64,000 nt of DNA, from contig NZ_RZIS01000004.1 in NCBI RefSeq assembly GCF_005281835.1, positions 248,001 through 312,000 of the forward strand, in the 5' to 3' direction. Made by a program: the position numbers and the translations under genes. The notes below the pieces were generated by a model. It had not been told where the DNA came from, searched no databases, and saw nothing but the letters and a program-made list of their open reading frames with translations. Position 1 is the stretch's first letter. Every line of letters starts with the position of its first letter. This document shows, in pieces, positions 48,560 through 57,916 of this stretch. This stretch comes from Vibrio profundi. Lineage in GTDB: Bacteria; Pseudomonadota; Gammaproteobacteria; Enterobacterales; Vibrionaceae.

Positions 48560-49990
48560 ATGTTTAAGAACCTTTTTGCTAGCCTGCAGAAAGTCGGTAA
48601 ATCTTTGATGCTACCAGTATCAGTTTTACCAGTTGCGGGTATTTTGCTTGGTGTCGGCGCAGCAGACCTTTCATTTATTCCAGAAATTGTTTCTAACTTA
48701 ATGGAACAAGCTGGTGGTTCGGTATTTGGTCAAATGGCACTACTGTTTGCAGTAGGTGTTGCACTTGGCTTTACTAACAACGATGGTGTTGCTGGCTTAG
48801 CAGCGATTGTTGGTTACGGTATTATGACAGCGACACTTGGTGTTATGGCTGGCGTGATGGGTGTTGAAAAAATCGATACTGGTGTACTAGGTGGTATCCT
48901 AGTCGGTGGTGTTGCTGCTTGGGCATTCAACCGTTTCTTCCGAATTCAACTTCCAGAATACTTAGGCTTCTTTGCTGGTAAACGTGCAGTGCCAATCATC
49001 ACAGGTTTCTCTGCAATTGGCCTAGCTATTGTTCTTTCTATCGTATGGCCTCCAGTAGGTGGCGCGATTGCATCTTTCTCTGATTGGGCTGCTCACCAGA
49101 ACCCACAGGTTGCATTCGGTATCTACGGTATCATTGAACGTTCTCTAATCCCATTTGGTCTTCACCACGTTTGGAACGTACCTTTCTTCTTCGAAGCTGG
49201 TACTTGTGTAAACGCTGCTGGCGAAACTCAAAATGGTGTTCTTACTTGTTACCTAGTTGCTGATGAAGCATCTCGTGCTGCAGGCAATGGCTTCGGTCAG
49301 CTAGCAGGCGGTTACATGTTCAAGATGTTTGGTCTACCAGCTGCTGCAATCGCAATTGCTCATTCTGCTAAACCAGAAAACCGCGCTAAAGTAATGGGTA
49401 TCATGGCTTCTGCTGCGCTTACTTCATTCCTAACAGGTATCACAGAGCCAATCGAATTCTCATTCTTATTCGTTGCTCCAGTTCTTTACGGTATTCACGC
49501 TCTTCTAGCGGGTTCTGCATACGTACTATCTAACACACTAGGTTTTGTACACGGTACTTCTTTCTCGCACGGTTTGATTGACTTCTTAGTTCTATCTGGC
49601 AATGCGTCTAAGATGGGTCTGATGATTGTTTGTGGCCTTGCTTACGCAGCGATTTACTACATTGTATTCCGCACAGTAATCAAAGCACTAGACCTTAAAA
49701 CTCCAGGTCGTGAAGACGAATCTGAAGCTGAAGTAACAGCAACGGGTTCTGAACTAGCGGGCGAGCTTGTATCTGCATTCGGCGGTAAAGCAAACATTAC
49801 TGGTCTTGACGCGTGTATTACTCGTCTACGTGTTGCGGTTGCTGATACTGAGCAAGTCGACCAAGATCAACTTAAGAAACTAGGTGCAGCAGGTGTTGTT
49901 GTAGTAGCTGGTGGTGTTCAAGCTATCTTCGGTACTAAGTCTGATAACTTGAAAACTGACATGGATGAGTGGATTCGCAACAACGGCTAA
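48560..49990 (+). CDS. ptsG: PTS glucose transporter subunit IIBC
   Basis: Imports and phosphorylates glucose. 476 residues, the usual EIICB-Glc length. IIC membrane domain (about 1-380) starts [31 protein letters not shown] and contains [15 protein letters not shown] domain (about 400-476) has the phosphorylated cysteine in [13 protein letters not shown]. No IIA domain, so it relies on Crr encoded elsewhere. TCAGGAG gives a strong ribosome site, the same sequence found at the SgrS-paired region of E. coli ptsG. Confidence 0.96.
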   Translation: MFKNLFASLQKVGKSLMLPVSVLPVAGILLGVGAADLSFIPEIVSNLMEQAGGSVFGQMALLFAVGVALGFTNNDGVAGLAAIVGYGIMTATLGVMAGVMGVEKIDTGVLGGILVGGVAAWAFNRFFRIQLPEYLGFFAGKRAVPIITGFSAIGLAIVLSIVWPPVGGAIASFSDWAAHQNPQVAFGIYGIIERSLIPFGLHHVWNVPFFFEAGTCVNAAGETQNGVLTCYLVADEASRAAGNGFGQLAGGYMFKMFGLPAAAIAIAHSAKPENRAKVMGIMASAALTSFLTGITEPIEFSFLFVAPVLYGIHALLAGSAYVLSNTLGFVHGTSFSHGLIDFLVLSGNASKMGLMIVCGLAYAAIYYIVFRTVIKALDLKTPGREDESEAEVTATGSELAGELVSAFGGKANITGLDACITRLRVAVADTEQVDQDQLKKLGAAGVVVVAGGVQAIFGTKSDNLKTDMDEWIRNNG

Positions 49991-50006
49991 TCTATAAATT
50001 TCATCT

Positions 50007-50034
50007 AAAAAGGAGGCTATATGCCTCCTTTTTT
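50007..50034 (+). terminator. Intrinsic terminator after ptsG
   Basis: AAAAAGGAGGC-TATAT-GCCTCCTTTTTT, 11-bp stem with T run. Confidence 0.92.
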
Positions 50035-50167
50035 AATACTTATGGTTTACGAAACTGACGTGCTTTTCATCACTGTCGTTCTTGTTTAAATGCTTACCTT
50101 TGTTTGACATTGGTGATTTTGAACTGTGTACAATTACGGTAGAAATTCATATTAAGTAAGGTTTCGA

Positions 50168-50572
50168 ATGAATAAGTTTATTGCGCCAATTGCAGCTCTA
50201 TCTCTTGTATCTCCCACTCTTTTCGCTGCAGATAATCCAGATCTTGAAGTTGGTATGGCAATCGACCAGCAGTTAAGTGTTGTCGTTGAATTAGATAATC
50301 AATACCGATTTACCGTTGGCAATGAAGGGGCTGCGTTTGATTACATTATTAAACGTGGTGACATAGAAGCAGATGTCCCAATTAGCTGGTATGTTGGCGT
50401 TGGTGGTTGGGGTGAGTGGGAAGATGACTTCGGTGCAAGAGTACCTCTTGGGGTGAAAGTGAATTTCCATGACGGTTGGAATGCGTATGCTCAAGTTCAC
50501 CCAGAGTTAAATCTCTACACTGGCCCAGAGCTCCAAATTGGCGGGGCATTAGGTGTTACATACAAGTTCTAA
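50168..50572 (+). CDS. Small exported beta-strand-rich protein, unknown function
   Basis: 134 residues. A clear signal peptide (about 1-21, LVSPTLFA then ADNPD) suggests cleavage after AxA-like FAA. The mature part of about 113 residues alternates polar and hydrophobic residues with many aromatic and glycine positions (SWYVGVGGWGEWEDDFG) and ends in VTYKF with a terminal phenylalanine, typical of outer-membrane beta-barrels. It is short for a full eight-strand barrel. I do not recognise the family. AAGG upstream; a terminator follows. Confidence 0.75.
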   Translation: MNKFIAPIAALSLVSPTLFAADNPDLEVGMAIDQQLSVVVELDNQYRFTVGNEGAAFDYIIKRGDIEADVPISWYVGVGGWGEWEDDFGARVPLGVKVNFHDGWNAYAQVHPELNLYTGPELQIGGALGVTYKF

Positions 50573-50604
50573 CGGTATGGTTGAAAATAGTCGTTTAGCA
50601 ATAA

Positions 50605-50633
50605 AAAATGCCAGCATCATTTGCTGGCATTTT
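50605..50633. terminator. Terminator after the small exported protein
   Basis: AAAATGCCAGC / GCTGGCATTTT, loop ATCATTT; symmetrical enough to serve the convergent transporter operon. Confidence 0.88.
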
Positions 50634-50653
50634 GCTTGATAGCTTAAGGATAA

Positions 50654-50752
50654 TTACTGTTGTTTATCCATTGCTCGCTTGATACAGATAGCAGCGCCGC
50701 CCCAAGTAATCCCTAGGCCAAGTACCATCATAATAATTGCACTGGTAGTCAT
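50654..50752 (-). CDS. MetS-type NSS transporter small subunit
   Basis: A 32-residue protein: MTTSAIIMMVLGLGITWGG then AAICIKRAMDKQQ. One transmembrane helix, then a basic tail. It begins two nt after the sodium-symporter gene, with AAGAAGGAAGC (inside that gene's 3' end) as ribosome site. This is the pattern of MetS, the small partner of MetP in the neurotransmitter:sodium symporter family. Same operon; likely needed for the transporter's activity or stability. Confidence 0.85.
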   Translation of the reverse strand: MTTSAIIMMVLGLGITWGGAAICIKRAMDKQQ

Positions 50753-50754
50753 AA

Positions 50755-52215
50755 TTAAGCTTCCTTCTTACTTGTAACATTGATGAGAACGCCAACCGCT
50801 AATAGACCAGCAATCATTACCCAACCAAGGGTTAGATCGTAGCCGCCGTATCCTTCTGTAAATAGTGCCTGTAACTTAGTCGCTAGAATAACCGCAAGCA
50901 TTACTGGGGTTATGAAGCGTAGGCATACATTAAACCATGCACCAATAGTGAAATCAGAAATCTTGTTCACGTACTCGCGTACATCGCCGACTTTGTTCAA
51001 TAGCCAAGCCATTAGAAGAATTTCAATGAAGCCACCAACCATGATACCCACGTTGTTTGCGAAGTGATCGACTAGATCAAGCAGTAATAAACCACCATTT
51101 GTTGCAAATGCCATAGACACCACAACACCTACACCAATAACTACGCTAGCTGCTTTTTTACGGCTCCAGTTTAGCTTGTCCATAATAGCCGAGGTGACTG
51201 CTTCCATAATTGAGATATGAGAGCTTAGACCTGCAACGACTAGCGCGAAGAAGAATAGAGGGCCAAGAATATATGGCGCTGGCAGTAGGTTTATTGCAGC
51301 AGGTAGAGTAACAAACGCTAGACCAACACCAGCAGTTACAACCTCAGTAAGTGGTTTTCCTTGCTCTTGAGCCATGTAACCCAACACAGAGAAAATCATG
51401 ATACCAGCAAGAATAGAGAAGCCACAGTTGATCAATACCGTCATAAACGCGTTATTGGTAATGTCTGACTTTTCTGGCAAGTAGCTTGAATACGCTAACA
51501 TGATTGCGAAACCAATACTTAGCGTGAAGAAAATTTGACCATATGCTGCAGCCCAAACTTTCACATCCCAGATTTTACTGAAATCAGGTTCGAACATGTA
51601 GTTCACACCGTCTAGCGCACCTGGTAGGAAAACCATGCGACCAATCAGGAGTACAACCATGATAAATAGTACAGGCATCATAACTTTAGATGCACGTTCG
51701 ATACCGGCTTTCACACCTCCAACGATAGCAGCATAGGTAATAGCCCATGCTAGTAACATAGCGCCGGCAATGCCCCATTGAATGCTACCTAAATTAGTTG
51801 GTGAGTTGTCACCTAAACCTAAGTATTCGCTGAAGAAGAACGCATTGGTGTCTGTGCCCCAACTTTGGTTGAACGACATACCAAAGTAAGAAATAGCCCA
51901 ACCAATTACCGCCACATAGTAAACGGCAATTACGGCAGCAACGCCAACTTGGAACCAGCCTAACCACTCAAACTTTGAGTTGATTCTAGCTAGAGTTGCC
52001 GGTGCAGAACCACGGTATTTTTGCCCCATGCTGAACTCAAGGATCATAAATGGGATACCAGCTGTTAGCATAGCAAATAGGTAAGGAATGAAGAATGCGC
52101 CGCCGCCATTCTCATAGGCCATATATGGAAAACGCCAAATGTTTCCTAGGCCAATAGCAGAACCAACCGCTGCAAGTATAAAACCCGCACGGGATCCCCA
52201 CTGTTCTCGCTTCAT
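50755..52215 (-). CDS. Sodium-dependent transporter, NSS/SNF family
   Basis: 486 residues with about 12 membrane segments. It starts with the family signature REQWGSRAGFILAAVGSAIGLGNIWRFPY, where unwound TM1 binds sodium and substrate. SMGQKYRG and the TM6-like FFTLSIGFAIMLAYSSYLP follow. Probably imports an amino acid such as methionine or alanine; exact substrate not readable. AAAGGAG before ATG. First gene of a two-gene operon with the 32-residue subunit. Confidence 0.93.
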   Translation of the reverse strand: MKREQWGSRAGFILAAVGSAIGLGNIWRFPYMAYENGGGAFFIPYLFAMLTAGIPFMILEFSMGQKYRGSAPATLARINSKFEWLGWFQVGVAAVIAVYYVAVIGWAISYFGMSFNQSWGTDTNAFFFSEYLGLGDNSPTNLGSIQWGIAGAMLLAWAITYAAIVGGVKAGIERASKVMMPVLFIMVVLLIGRMVFLPGALDGVNYMFEPDFSKIWDVKVWAAAYGQIFFTLSIGFAIMLAYSSYLPEKSDITNNAFMTVLINCGFSILAGIMIFSVLGYMAQEQGKPLTEVVTAGVGLAFVTLPAAINLLPAPYILGPLFFFALVVAGLSSHISIMEAVTSAIMDKLNWSRKKAASVVIGVGVVVSMAFATNGGLLLLDLVDHFANNVGIMVGGFIEILLMAWLLNKVGDVREYVNKISDFTIGAWFNVCLRFITPVMLAVILATKLQALFTEGYGGYDLTLGWVMIAGLLAVGVLINVTSKKEA

Positions 52216-52550
52216 AAGTAACTCCTTTACGACTTCTCTGAGGTATGAAGCTTTTCTATACGCGGTGCAATCAGAATGGGAGAGAAGCGAGACTGGAAAT
52301 TGTCGTGATGCTTTACTCTATCATCCGTGATTAAGCAAAAGTGTAGTTTATTATTTTGTTTGCGCGTAGAAAACTCAGAGGAATATTCTTTAATTTTCGA
52401 TGTGTGTTTGCAGGAACTGAAATATTCAGCTAATGCGTGGTGTTGAGACTACCGATTTCATAAAGTTAAAGCAATAGAATGGACATGTTGTGAATTTGAT
52501 GCTGTCTAGTCGTTAAAGTGTTATTAATTGTAATTTTAGGAGGGATAGCT
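52216..52550. other. Gap upstream of the NSS transporter
   Basis: 335 bp, AT-rich. The proximal part should carry the transporter promoter on the minus strand. I see no convincing regulator site. Confidence 0.45.
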
Positions 52551-52628
52551 ATGTTGCAGGTTGTTGGTTTGGTCTATATGTCTGGGTTGATAATATTTAT
52601 CGGAATAATAAACTTTATTATAAAATAG
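52551..52628 (+). CDS. Putative 25-residue membrane peptide
   Basis: The ORF reads MLQVVGLVYMSG then LIIFIGIINFIIK, an almost fully hydrophobic helix ending in lysine. The near-perfect ribosome site AGGAGGG lies seven bases before the ATG, stronger than most genes here. The TAG stop lies at the base of an 11-bp hairpin. Whether it is a toxin-like or regulatory membrane peptide is unknown. No family recognised. Confidence 0.55.
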   Translation: MLQVVGLVYMSGLIIFIGIINFIIK

Positions 52629-52655
52629 AGTGTATGACTGAAAATCATACACTCT
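52627..52655 (+). terminator. Hairpin at the end of the 25-residue ORF
   Basis: AGAGTGTATGA / TCATACACTCT, 11 perfect pairs, loop CTGAAAA. No T run follows. The left arm includes the last two bases of the stop codon. Confidence 0.6.
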
Positions 52656-52718
52656 CTAGATAAAGTCCCCAATAATGTAAAGAATACTAATATCTATCGT
52701 CTGGTCTTATGTGTGGGA

Positions 52719-53312
52719 TCAAAAATAGAAGTTGAGGCCTATACTGGCCTGGTATTGGTTCATCCAGTCGGTTTTAAACTTGATAACACAAGATTGTTGT
52801 GTTGTTGGGACGGTACAAGCACCCGATGTATCATTATCGACCACGGTTCCAAGCCAGCGCACTTGGCTGTTTAACGCGAAGTTATCCGTAAACTTATATT
52901 CAATCCCGCCGAATATTGAAGCCGAAAAGCCATATTTGTCCTTCGCCCAATCTACATCCACATAAGAACCACCAATACCTAGACCGAGATAAGTTGAGAA
53001 TTTATCGTTTGCTGGGTAATAGATACTACTTTGAAAATGCAGGTATTGAATCGACGAGCTTAGTTTCAGCGTTTCTAATTCTGAACTTTGATTGGAATAG
53101 AATAAACCAATGCGACCTTTATCCATTGGCGTTTCAATAGCGAACGTAAAACTTTCAGAACCTTCCATATCATAGGTATTGAGTTCTTCATCTTGTACGC
53201 TACCTCCTCCCGTATAGCCAACTAGGGGAGTGAGTATTATCTGAGTGTCGGCGGACGCGTAAAACCCGGATGAGAGGCTTAGCAAAGTGAGTGTTTTTGC
53301 TATTTTTTTCAT
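52719..53312 (-). CDS. Outer-membrane beta-barrel protein, unknown function
   Basis: 197 residues with signal peptide (about 1-21, SSGFYASA). The rest is a string of amphipathic strands (YLGLGIGGSYVDVDW, ASIFGGIEYKF, ASIGLNFYF) ending in phenylalanine, as for an eight-stranded OmpA/OmpW-like barrel. A disulfide-capable loop has two cysteines (ACTVPTTQQSC) near 164-174. AAGGA upstream. Monocistronic. Ligand or role unknown. Confidence 0.8.
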   Translation of the reverse strand: MKKIAKTLTLLSLSSGFYASADTQIILTPLVGYTGGGSVQDEELNTYDMEGSESFTFAIETPMDKGRIGLFYSNQSSELETLKLSSSIQYLHFQSSIYYPANDKFSTYLGLGIGGSYVDVDWAKDKYGFSASIFGGIEYKFTDNFALNSQVRWLGTVVDNDTSGACTVPTTQQSCVIKFKTDWMNQYQASIGLNFYF

Positions 53313-53457
53313 GGGGATATCCTTATCTAATCTCTGGCTAATTGTGATGCTTACATCAATATTGTGCGACTAATTTCGACGAATCTTGAAGATACTTCAC
53401 ACAGCTGATAATACTTTAGTAACAACTTGCAACACTTATAATAACGAAGAGGTGTCT

Positions 53458-53547
53458 ATGGAACATGATCTAAAAAATGCTCTACAAATTACCGTATGTG
53501 TTTTCGCAGTTTTGCTGACATTCGGCATCATTGCGATCACTAGTTAG
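53458..53547 (+). CDS. ynhF: YnhF-family small membrane protein
   Basis: 29 residues, MEHDLKNALQITVCVFAVLL then TFGIIAITS. One transmembrane helix after a short polar head; resembles the YnhF family of tiny inner-membrane proteins described in E. coli. GAAGAGG lies upstream. Forty-two bases before the patatin-like gene on the same strand, so possibly co-transcribed. Function unknown. Confidence 0.7.
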   Translation: MEHDLKNALQITVCVFAVLLTFGIIAITS

Positions 53548-53589
53548 CCGTATCATAACCACTTGCTTATCACATGAGAGGCTTAGCTT

Positions 53590-54735
53590 ATGATGAACAG
53601 TGGCTATGTAACGGAAAAAGAATCGGCAATAGACTTAGATTATTATTCGAAGTTTATTGTCGGTAAAACGGCGTTGGTCGCGCAAGGTGGTGGTCAGCGT
53701 GGTATTTTCACTTCTGGTGTTTTAGATGCTTTTCTGAAATCTAACTTTGATCCCTTCGACGAGTTTTACGGTACTTCTGCTGGCGCGTTAAATTTATGTG
53801 CCTATGTTTGCCGCGAGCCTGAATTGGGCAAATCTTTCATCCTCGATCTCACTACAGAGCCTGAGTTCTTCAACTTGTTCTCGTATATTCGCCACCGTAA
53901 AGGCCTTGGTCTAGAGTGGGCGTTTGAAAGGATCATGTCTTATCCCTATAAATTGGATCTTGATCTCGGGCGAAAGGTACTCGGTGATCGAAATATCTAT
54001 GCAGCTGTGACAGATACTCAGCGACTCCATGATCACTATTTACCGCTGTTAGGTGAGGATTGGTACAAAGTTATGTTGGCCACTTGTGCCATTCCTAGGC
54101 TTTATACCGATGAAGTCGAAGTGGGTGGTCAATCGTATGTTGATGGCGGGGTGTCTGCTTGTATTCCTGTTCAAGAAGCATGGCGAAGAGCCGCACGTTC
54201 CATAGTTGTGATTCGAACAGAACCTTTGGTTGATGATCAGGATGAGGTAAACCCTGTGACGGATGCGCCTCCCGTAGAAGAGGTAGAGTGGTTCAAAGAA
54301 TCTTTTAACAGCGTTCAAGATCAATGGCAGCAACGTGTCGAGCAATGGAAACTCGATTGGTCGTCGTTTTTCCAGCAACAAATTACTCGTTCTAAAGAAC
54401 ATAAGCGTGATCGTGAGCATTTGGATTTGCTTAATGGCGGGCGTTGGTTGTTCGGCGCAGATGATATTTATCGACTGAGCCATTTGGTTGGTGATAAGTT
54501 TGATTCCGGCTTAGCTGATATGTTGATGGTGCATTTTCAAACCTACTCTCTGACGCAGAATTTTTTGAATAATCCACCCGATGACACGTTTGTTATTCAA
54601 ATTGCTCCGCAAGCCCCGCTTAAAGCCAGCTCATTGATGAGTACTAAAGAAGACCTTTTGCATGATTATCAGCAAGGGCTAGAGGCTGGTTATCAATTTA
54701 TTGAAAACTACATAAAAGTAAAAAAGGCCAGATAA
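53590..54735 (+). CDS. Patatin-like phospholipase (YjjU-type)
   Basis: 381 residues. Oxyanion loop GGGQRG (about 32-37), nucleophile serine in GTSAG (about 60-64) and catalytic aspartate in DGG (about 185-187), so the Ser-Asp dyad is intact. The LVAQGGGQRGIFTSGVLDAF pattern matches the YjjU branch rather than secreted PlpD or ExoU. No signal peptide or T3SS signal; likely a cytoplasmic lipid hydrolase. A coiled, charged insertion lies at about 230-285. Preceded by GAGAGG. Confidence 0.9.
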   Translation: MMNSGYVTEKESAIDLDYYSKFIVGKTALVAQGGGQRGIFTSGVLDAFLKSNFDPFDEFYGTSAGALNLCAYVCREPELGKSFILDLTTEPEFFNLFSYIRHRKGLGLEWAFERIMSYPYKLDLDLGRKVLGDRNIYAAVTDTQRLHDHYLPLLGEDWYKVMLATCAIPRLYTDEVEVGGQSYVDGGVSACIPVQEAWRRAARSIVVIRTEPLVDDQDEVNPVTDAPPVEEVEWFKESFNSVQDQWQQRVEQWKLDWSSFFQQQITRSKEHKRDREHLDLLNGGRWLFGADDIYRLSHLVGDKFDSGLADMLMVHFQTYSLTQNFLNNPPDDTFVIQIAPQAPLKASSLMSTKEDLLHDYQQGLEAGYQFIENYIKVKKAR

Positions 54736-54755
54736 TCTCATTTATCTAGCCTTTT
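54722..54755. terminator. Bidirectional terminator patatin gene / pykA
   Basis: AAAAGGC and GCCTTTT with inner AGATAA / TTATCT; the left arm contains the patatin-gene stop. Confidence 0.8.
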
Positions 54756-54775
54756 AATTTCATTTGGTTTTTTTA

Positions 54776-56221
54776 TTAAGTCACTGGCAAGATGCGCATG
54801 CAGTTTGTCGAACCTGCTACGTCCATAATGTCCCCTTGAGTAATGATCACAAGGTCACCAAATTTCAATAGCTTACGTTCTTTCAAAGATCTTAGTGTTT
54901 CTAACGCGATATCAAGGTCGTCTTCAATTTTAGTATCGAAATAGATAGGGGTCACACCACGATATAAAGCGCATCGGTTGAGTGTGCTTTCATTTCTCGA
55001 CATCGCAAATATCGGAAGGTCTGAATTGAGGCGCGACATCATCAAGGCTGTGCGCCCAGATTCGGTCAGCGTAACCACTGCTTTGATTCCTTCCATGTGG
55101 TTGGCGGAATAGATAGTCGCCATCGAGATAGTTTCTTCGGCGGTAACAAAAGTCTTATTAATACGGTAAGTGGACTTGTTGACCTCTGCCATTTTTTCCG
55201 CGCCGACACATACTTCAGCCATCGACTTAACCGTTTCGATTGGGTATTGGCCTGCTGCCGTTTCTCCAGAAAGCATTACGGCATCGGTACCGTCCAATAC
55301 GGCATTCGCGACATCCATCACTTCAGCACGAGTTGGCATTGGAGCCGTTATCATAGATTCCATCATTTGAGTCGCGGTGATAATGGTGCGATTCAAGGCT
55401 CTCGCACGACGTATCAACTGTTTTTGTACACCGACTAGTTCTGGGTCACCAATTTCTACTCCTAAGTCTCCACGGGCAACCATTACTACATCAGATGCCA
55501 TGATGATGTCGTCCATGTTTTCGACAGAGGCTACGGTTTCAGCTCGTTCTACTTTGGCTACTAGGTGTGCTTCTAACCCGGCATCGCGCGCTAACCTGCG
55601 CGCATAATTCATGTCTTCCCCGTTACGAGGGAAGGATATTGCTAGGTAATCCACTTTTATTTGTGCTGCGGTGATAATGTCACGTTTGTCTTTGTCTGTG
55701 AGCGCTTCAGCGGATAATCCTCCGCCTTTTTTGTTGATGCCTTTGTTATTGGAGAGTGGGCCGCCAATCGTCACGCGAGTATGTACTTTGTTTGATTCGA
55801 CATGAGTGACTTCAAGCTGAACACGTCCGTCATCAAGTAATAAGATGTCACCAGTCCCAACGTCATTGGGTAGTTCTTTGTAATCCAGGCCAACGGCGTC
55901 TTGATTACCTTCCCCTAAACCTAGATCACTATCTAGTGTGAATTTGTCACCGACGCTAAGTTGGATTTTTCCATCTCTAAAGGTGGAAACTCGAATTTTT
56001 GGGCCTTGTAAGTCCCCAAGTATGGCGACTTGTGTCCCCAGTTTTGCAGCAAGCATACGTACTTTTTCAGCACGCTTAATATGATCTTCACTGGTGCCGT
56101 GTGAAAAGTTCATACGTACCATATTGGCACCAGCTTTAATAATTTCTTCTAGGACATTATCTTTATCGGTAGATGGCCCTAAGGTTGTGACAATTTTCGT
56201 TTTTCTTAAATCAGCGGTCAT
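54776..56221 (-). CDS. pykA: Pyruvate kinase, PykA type
   Basis: Last step of glycolysis, PEP plus ADP to pyruvate plus ATP. 481 residues. The N-terminus [14 protein letters not shown], the [14 protein letters not shown] run and [18 protein letters not shown] match the AMP-activated PykA isozyme better than the fructose-bisphosphate-activated Pyk[11 protein letters not shown] and TATQMMESM are active-site motifs, and [12 protein letters not shown] is seen. AAGGAGAG before ATG. Divergent from mlc. Confidence 0.96.
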   Translation of the reverse strand: MTADLRKTKIVTTLGPSTDKDNVLEEIIKAGANMVRMNFSHGTSEDHIKRAEKVRMLAAKLGTQVAILGDLQGPKIRVSTFRDGKIQLSVGDKFTLDSDLGLGEGNQDAVGLDYKELPNDVGTGDILLLDDGRVQLEVTHVESNKVHTRVTIGGPLSNNKGINKKGGGLSAEALTDKDKRDIITAAQIKVDYLAISFPRNGEDMNYARRLARDAGLEAHLVAKVERAETVASVENMDDIIMASDVVMVARGDLGVEIGDPELVGVQKQLIRRARALNRTIITATQMMESMITAPMPTRAEVMDVANAVLDGTDAVMLSGETAAGQYPIETVKSMAEVCVGAEKMAEVNKSTYRINKTFVTAEETISMATIYSANHMEGIKAVVTLTESGRTALMMSRLNSDLPIFAMSRNESTLNRCALYRGVTPIYFDTKIEDDLDIALETLRSLKERKLLKFGDLVIITQGDIMDVAGSTNCMRILPVT

Positions 56222-56525
56222 TTGACTCTCCTTGACGGTAAGGCTGAATTAAGTATATGCATTAATTGAAATTTTTTTGGTGGGCAGTCGAAGTTATGAG
56301 GAATATTTCTTAGTGAAACGCGATCTAGAGATAATAAAAGATGTTTCATATCGAAAAAAAAGTAAAAAATAGTGTAGCTAACCAGTAACTTTCGATAAAC
56401 AATTTGACTAGATACACAAACATTTACGTATATACGTGATGCCTGTCACGGCGATATACCAAAGCGCTTCACAATTACTTCGCAAAGTAAAAAAATTGCA
56501 GGGTTGATGATTTCTGGAGCGTAAA
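56222..56525. other. pykA-mlc divergent regulatory region
   Basis: 304 bp with no gene. AT-rich with long A tracts at 56340-56370. It includes a CRP-like palindrome (separate entry). No confident -35/-10 pair for either gene. Confidence 0.5.
56435..56450. promoter_or_regulatory. CRP-like site upstream of mlc
   Basis: CGTGA-TGCCTG-TCACG is a perfect palindrome with the GTGA-N6-TCAC core of CRP sites. It is centred 83 bp before the mlc ATG. Confidence 0.5.
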
Positions 56526-57743
56526 ATGTACATGGCTCAACCGGGCCATATTGATCATATCAAACAGGTCAATGCTGGTCGTGTATACAAACTTATAGAC
56601 CTTAAAGGTCCCATTTCTCGTATTGATCTTTCCAAACAGAGTGAGTTGGCTCCTGCGAGTATTACCAAAATTACTCGTGAACTCATCGAGGCACATTTAA
56701 TTCATGAAACCACCGTTCAAGAGGCGACCAGTCGTGGGCGTCCTGCTGTTGGACTACAAACCAACAATGAAGGGTGGCAGTTTCTTTCGATGCGTCTTGG
56801 CCGTGGCTACTTAACTATTGCACTGCATGAGCTAGGTGGTGATGTACTAATCGATACTAAGATTGATATCCATGAGCGCGACCAAGAAGATGTATTGGCG
56901 CGTTTACTTCATGAAATTGATGAATTCTTCCAAACCTATTCTGAGCAACTGGATCGTGTTACGAGTATTGCAATTACTCTACCTGGCTTAGTGAATTCAG
57001 AGCAGGGTGTTGTGCTTCAAATGCCGCACTACAATGTCGAGAATTTAGCTTTAGGCCCAGAAATCTACAAAGAGACAGGGTTACCGGTTTTCATTGCGAA
57101 TGACACACGAGCTTGGGCATTGGCCGAGAAGTTATTTGGTAATTCTCAAGATAACGATAACTCTGTACTGATTTCTATTCACCATGGCTTGGGCGCAGGT
57201 ATTATTCTTGATGGCCGCGTGTTGCAAGGTCGTCACGGTAATATTGGCGAACTGGGTCACATTCAAATCGATAAAAACGGTAAGCAGTGTCATTGTGGCA
57301 ACCGAGGTTGCCTTGAAACCGTAGCAAGTTCTCAGGCTATTCGTGAAGAAGTGATGGAGCGTATTGCTAACGGCGAAGCTTCTAGCTTAAGTGAATTGGA
57401 AGAGGTCACAATCGAAAGTGTGTGCTCAGCGGCTGCTGAAGGTGATGAGCTGGCGGTTGATGTGATTGAAAAGCTTGGTCAATATTTAGGCTCGGCGATT
57501 GCAATTGTCATTAACTTATTTAACCCAGAGAAAATCCTTATTGGCGGTGTCATTAACCAAGCTAAAGAGATTTTGTACCCTGCCATTCAGCAATGTATTG
57601 AAGAGCAAAGTTTACCGGTTTACCACCAGGATTTAGAGCTGGTTGAGTCTCGATTTTATAAACAAGCAACCATGCCAGGCGCGGCTCTGGTTAAGCAAGC
57701 ATTGTATGACGGGCAGCTACTTATGAAAGTAATTGAGGGGTAA
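56526..57743 (+). CDS. mlc: ROK-family glucose repressor Mlc
   Basis: Represses ptsG and other PTS genes when glucose is absent; unloaded PtsG sequesters it at the membrane. 405 residues. N-terminal winged HTH (about 12-70, RIDLSKQSELAPASITKITREL), ROK domain with the zinc motif CHCGNRGCLE (about 257-266) and GHIQIDKNGKQC ahead of it. The HTH and length match E. coli Mlc more than NagC. GGAG upstream. A possible target operator lies before ptsG in this window. Confidence 0.93.
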   Translation: MYMAQPGHIDHIKQVNAGRVYKLIDLKGPISRIDLSKQSELAPASITKITRELIEAHLIHETTVQEATSRGRPAVGLQTNNEGWQFLSMRLGRGYLTIALHELGGDVLIDTKIDIHERDQEDVLARLLHEIDEFFQTYSEQLDRVTSIAITLPGLVNSEQGVVLQMPHYNVENLALGPEIYKETGLPVFIANDTRAWALAEKLFGNSQDNDNSVLISIHHGLGAGIILDGRVLQGRHGNIGELGHIQIDKNGKQCHCGNRGCLETVASSQAIREEVMERIANGEASSLSELEEVTIESVCSAAAEGDELAVDVIEKLGQYLGSAIAIVINLFNPEKILIGGVINQAKEILYPAIQQCIEEQSLPVYHQDLELVESRFYKQATMPGAALVKQALYDGQLLMKVIEG

Positions 57744-57916
57744 TGTGTTTTAGATCTGATATTACACATACCAATTAGTTTATATATTCTCCTGCTCTCT
57801 TGTTTGCCCTACTATTTTTATCAGTATCTTCAAGAATATCTTTAATTACGACCTTTGCCTAAGCTGCATGACTTAGGCTATGGTAATTAGAGTTATTATT
57901 TTCACTAGGATGTTGT

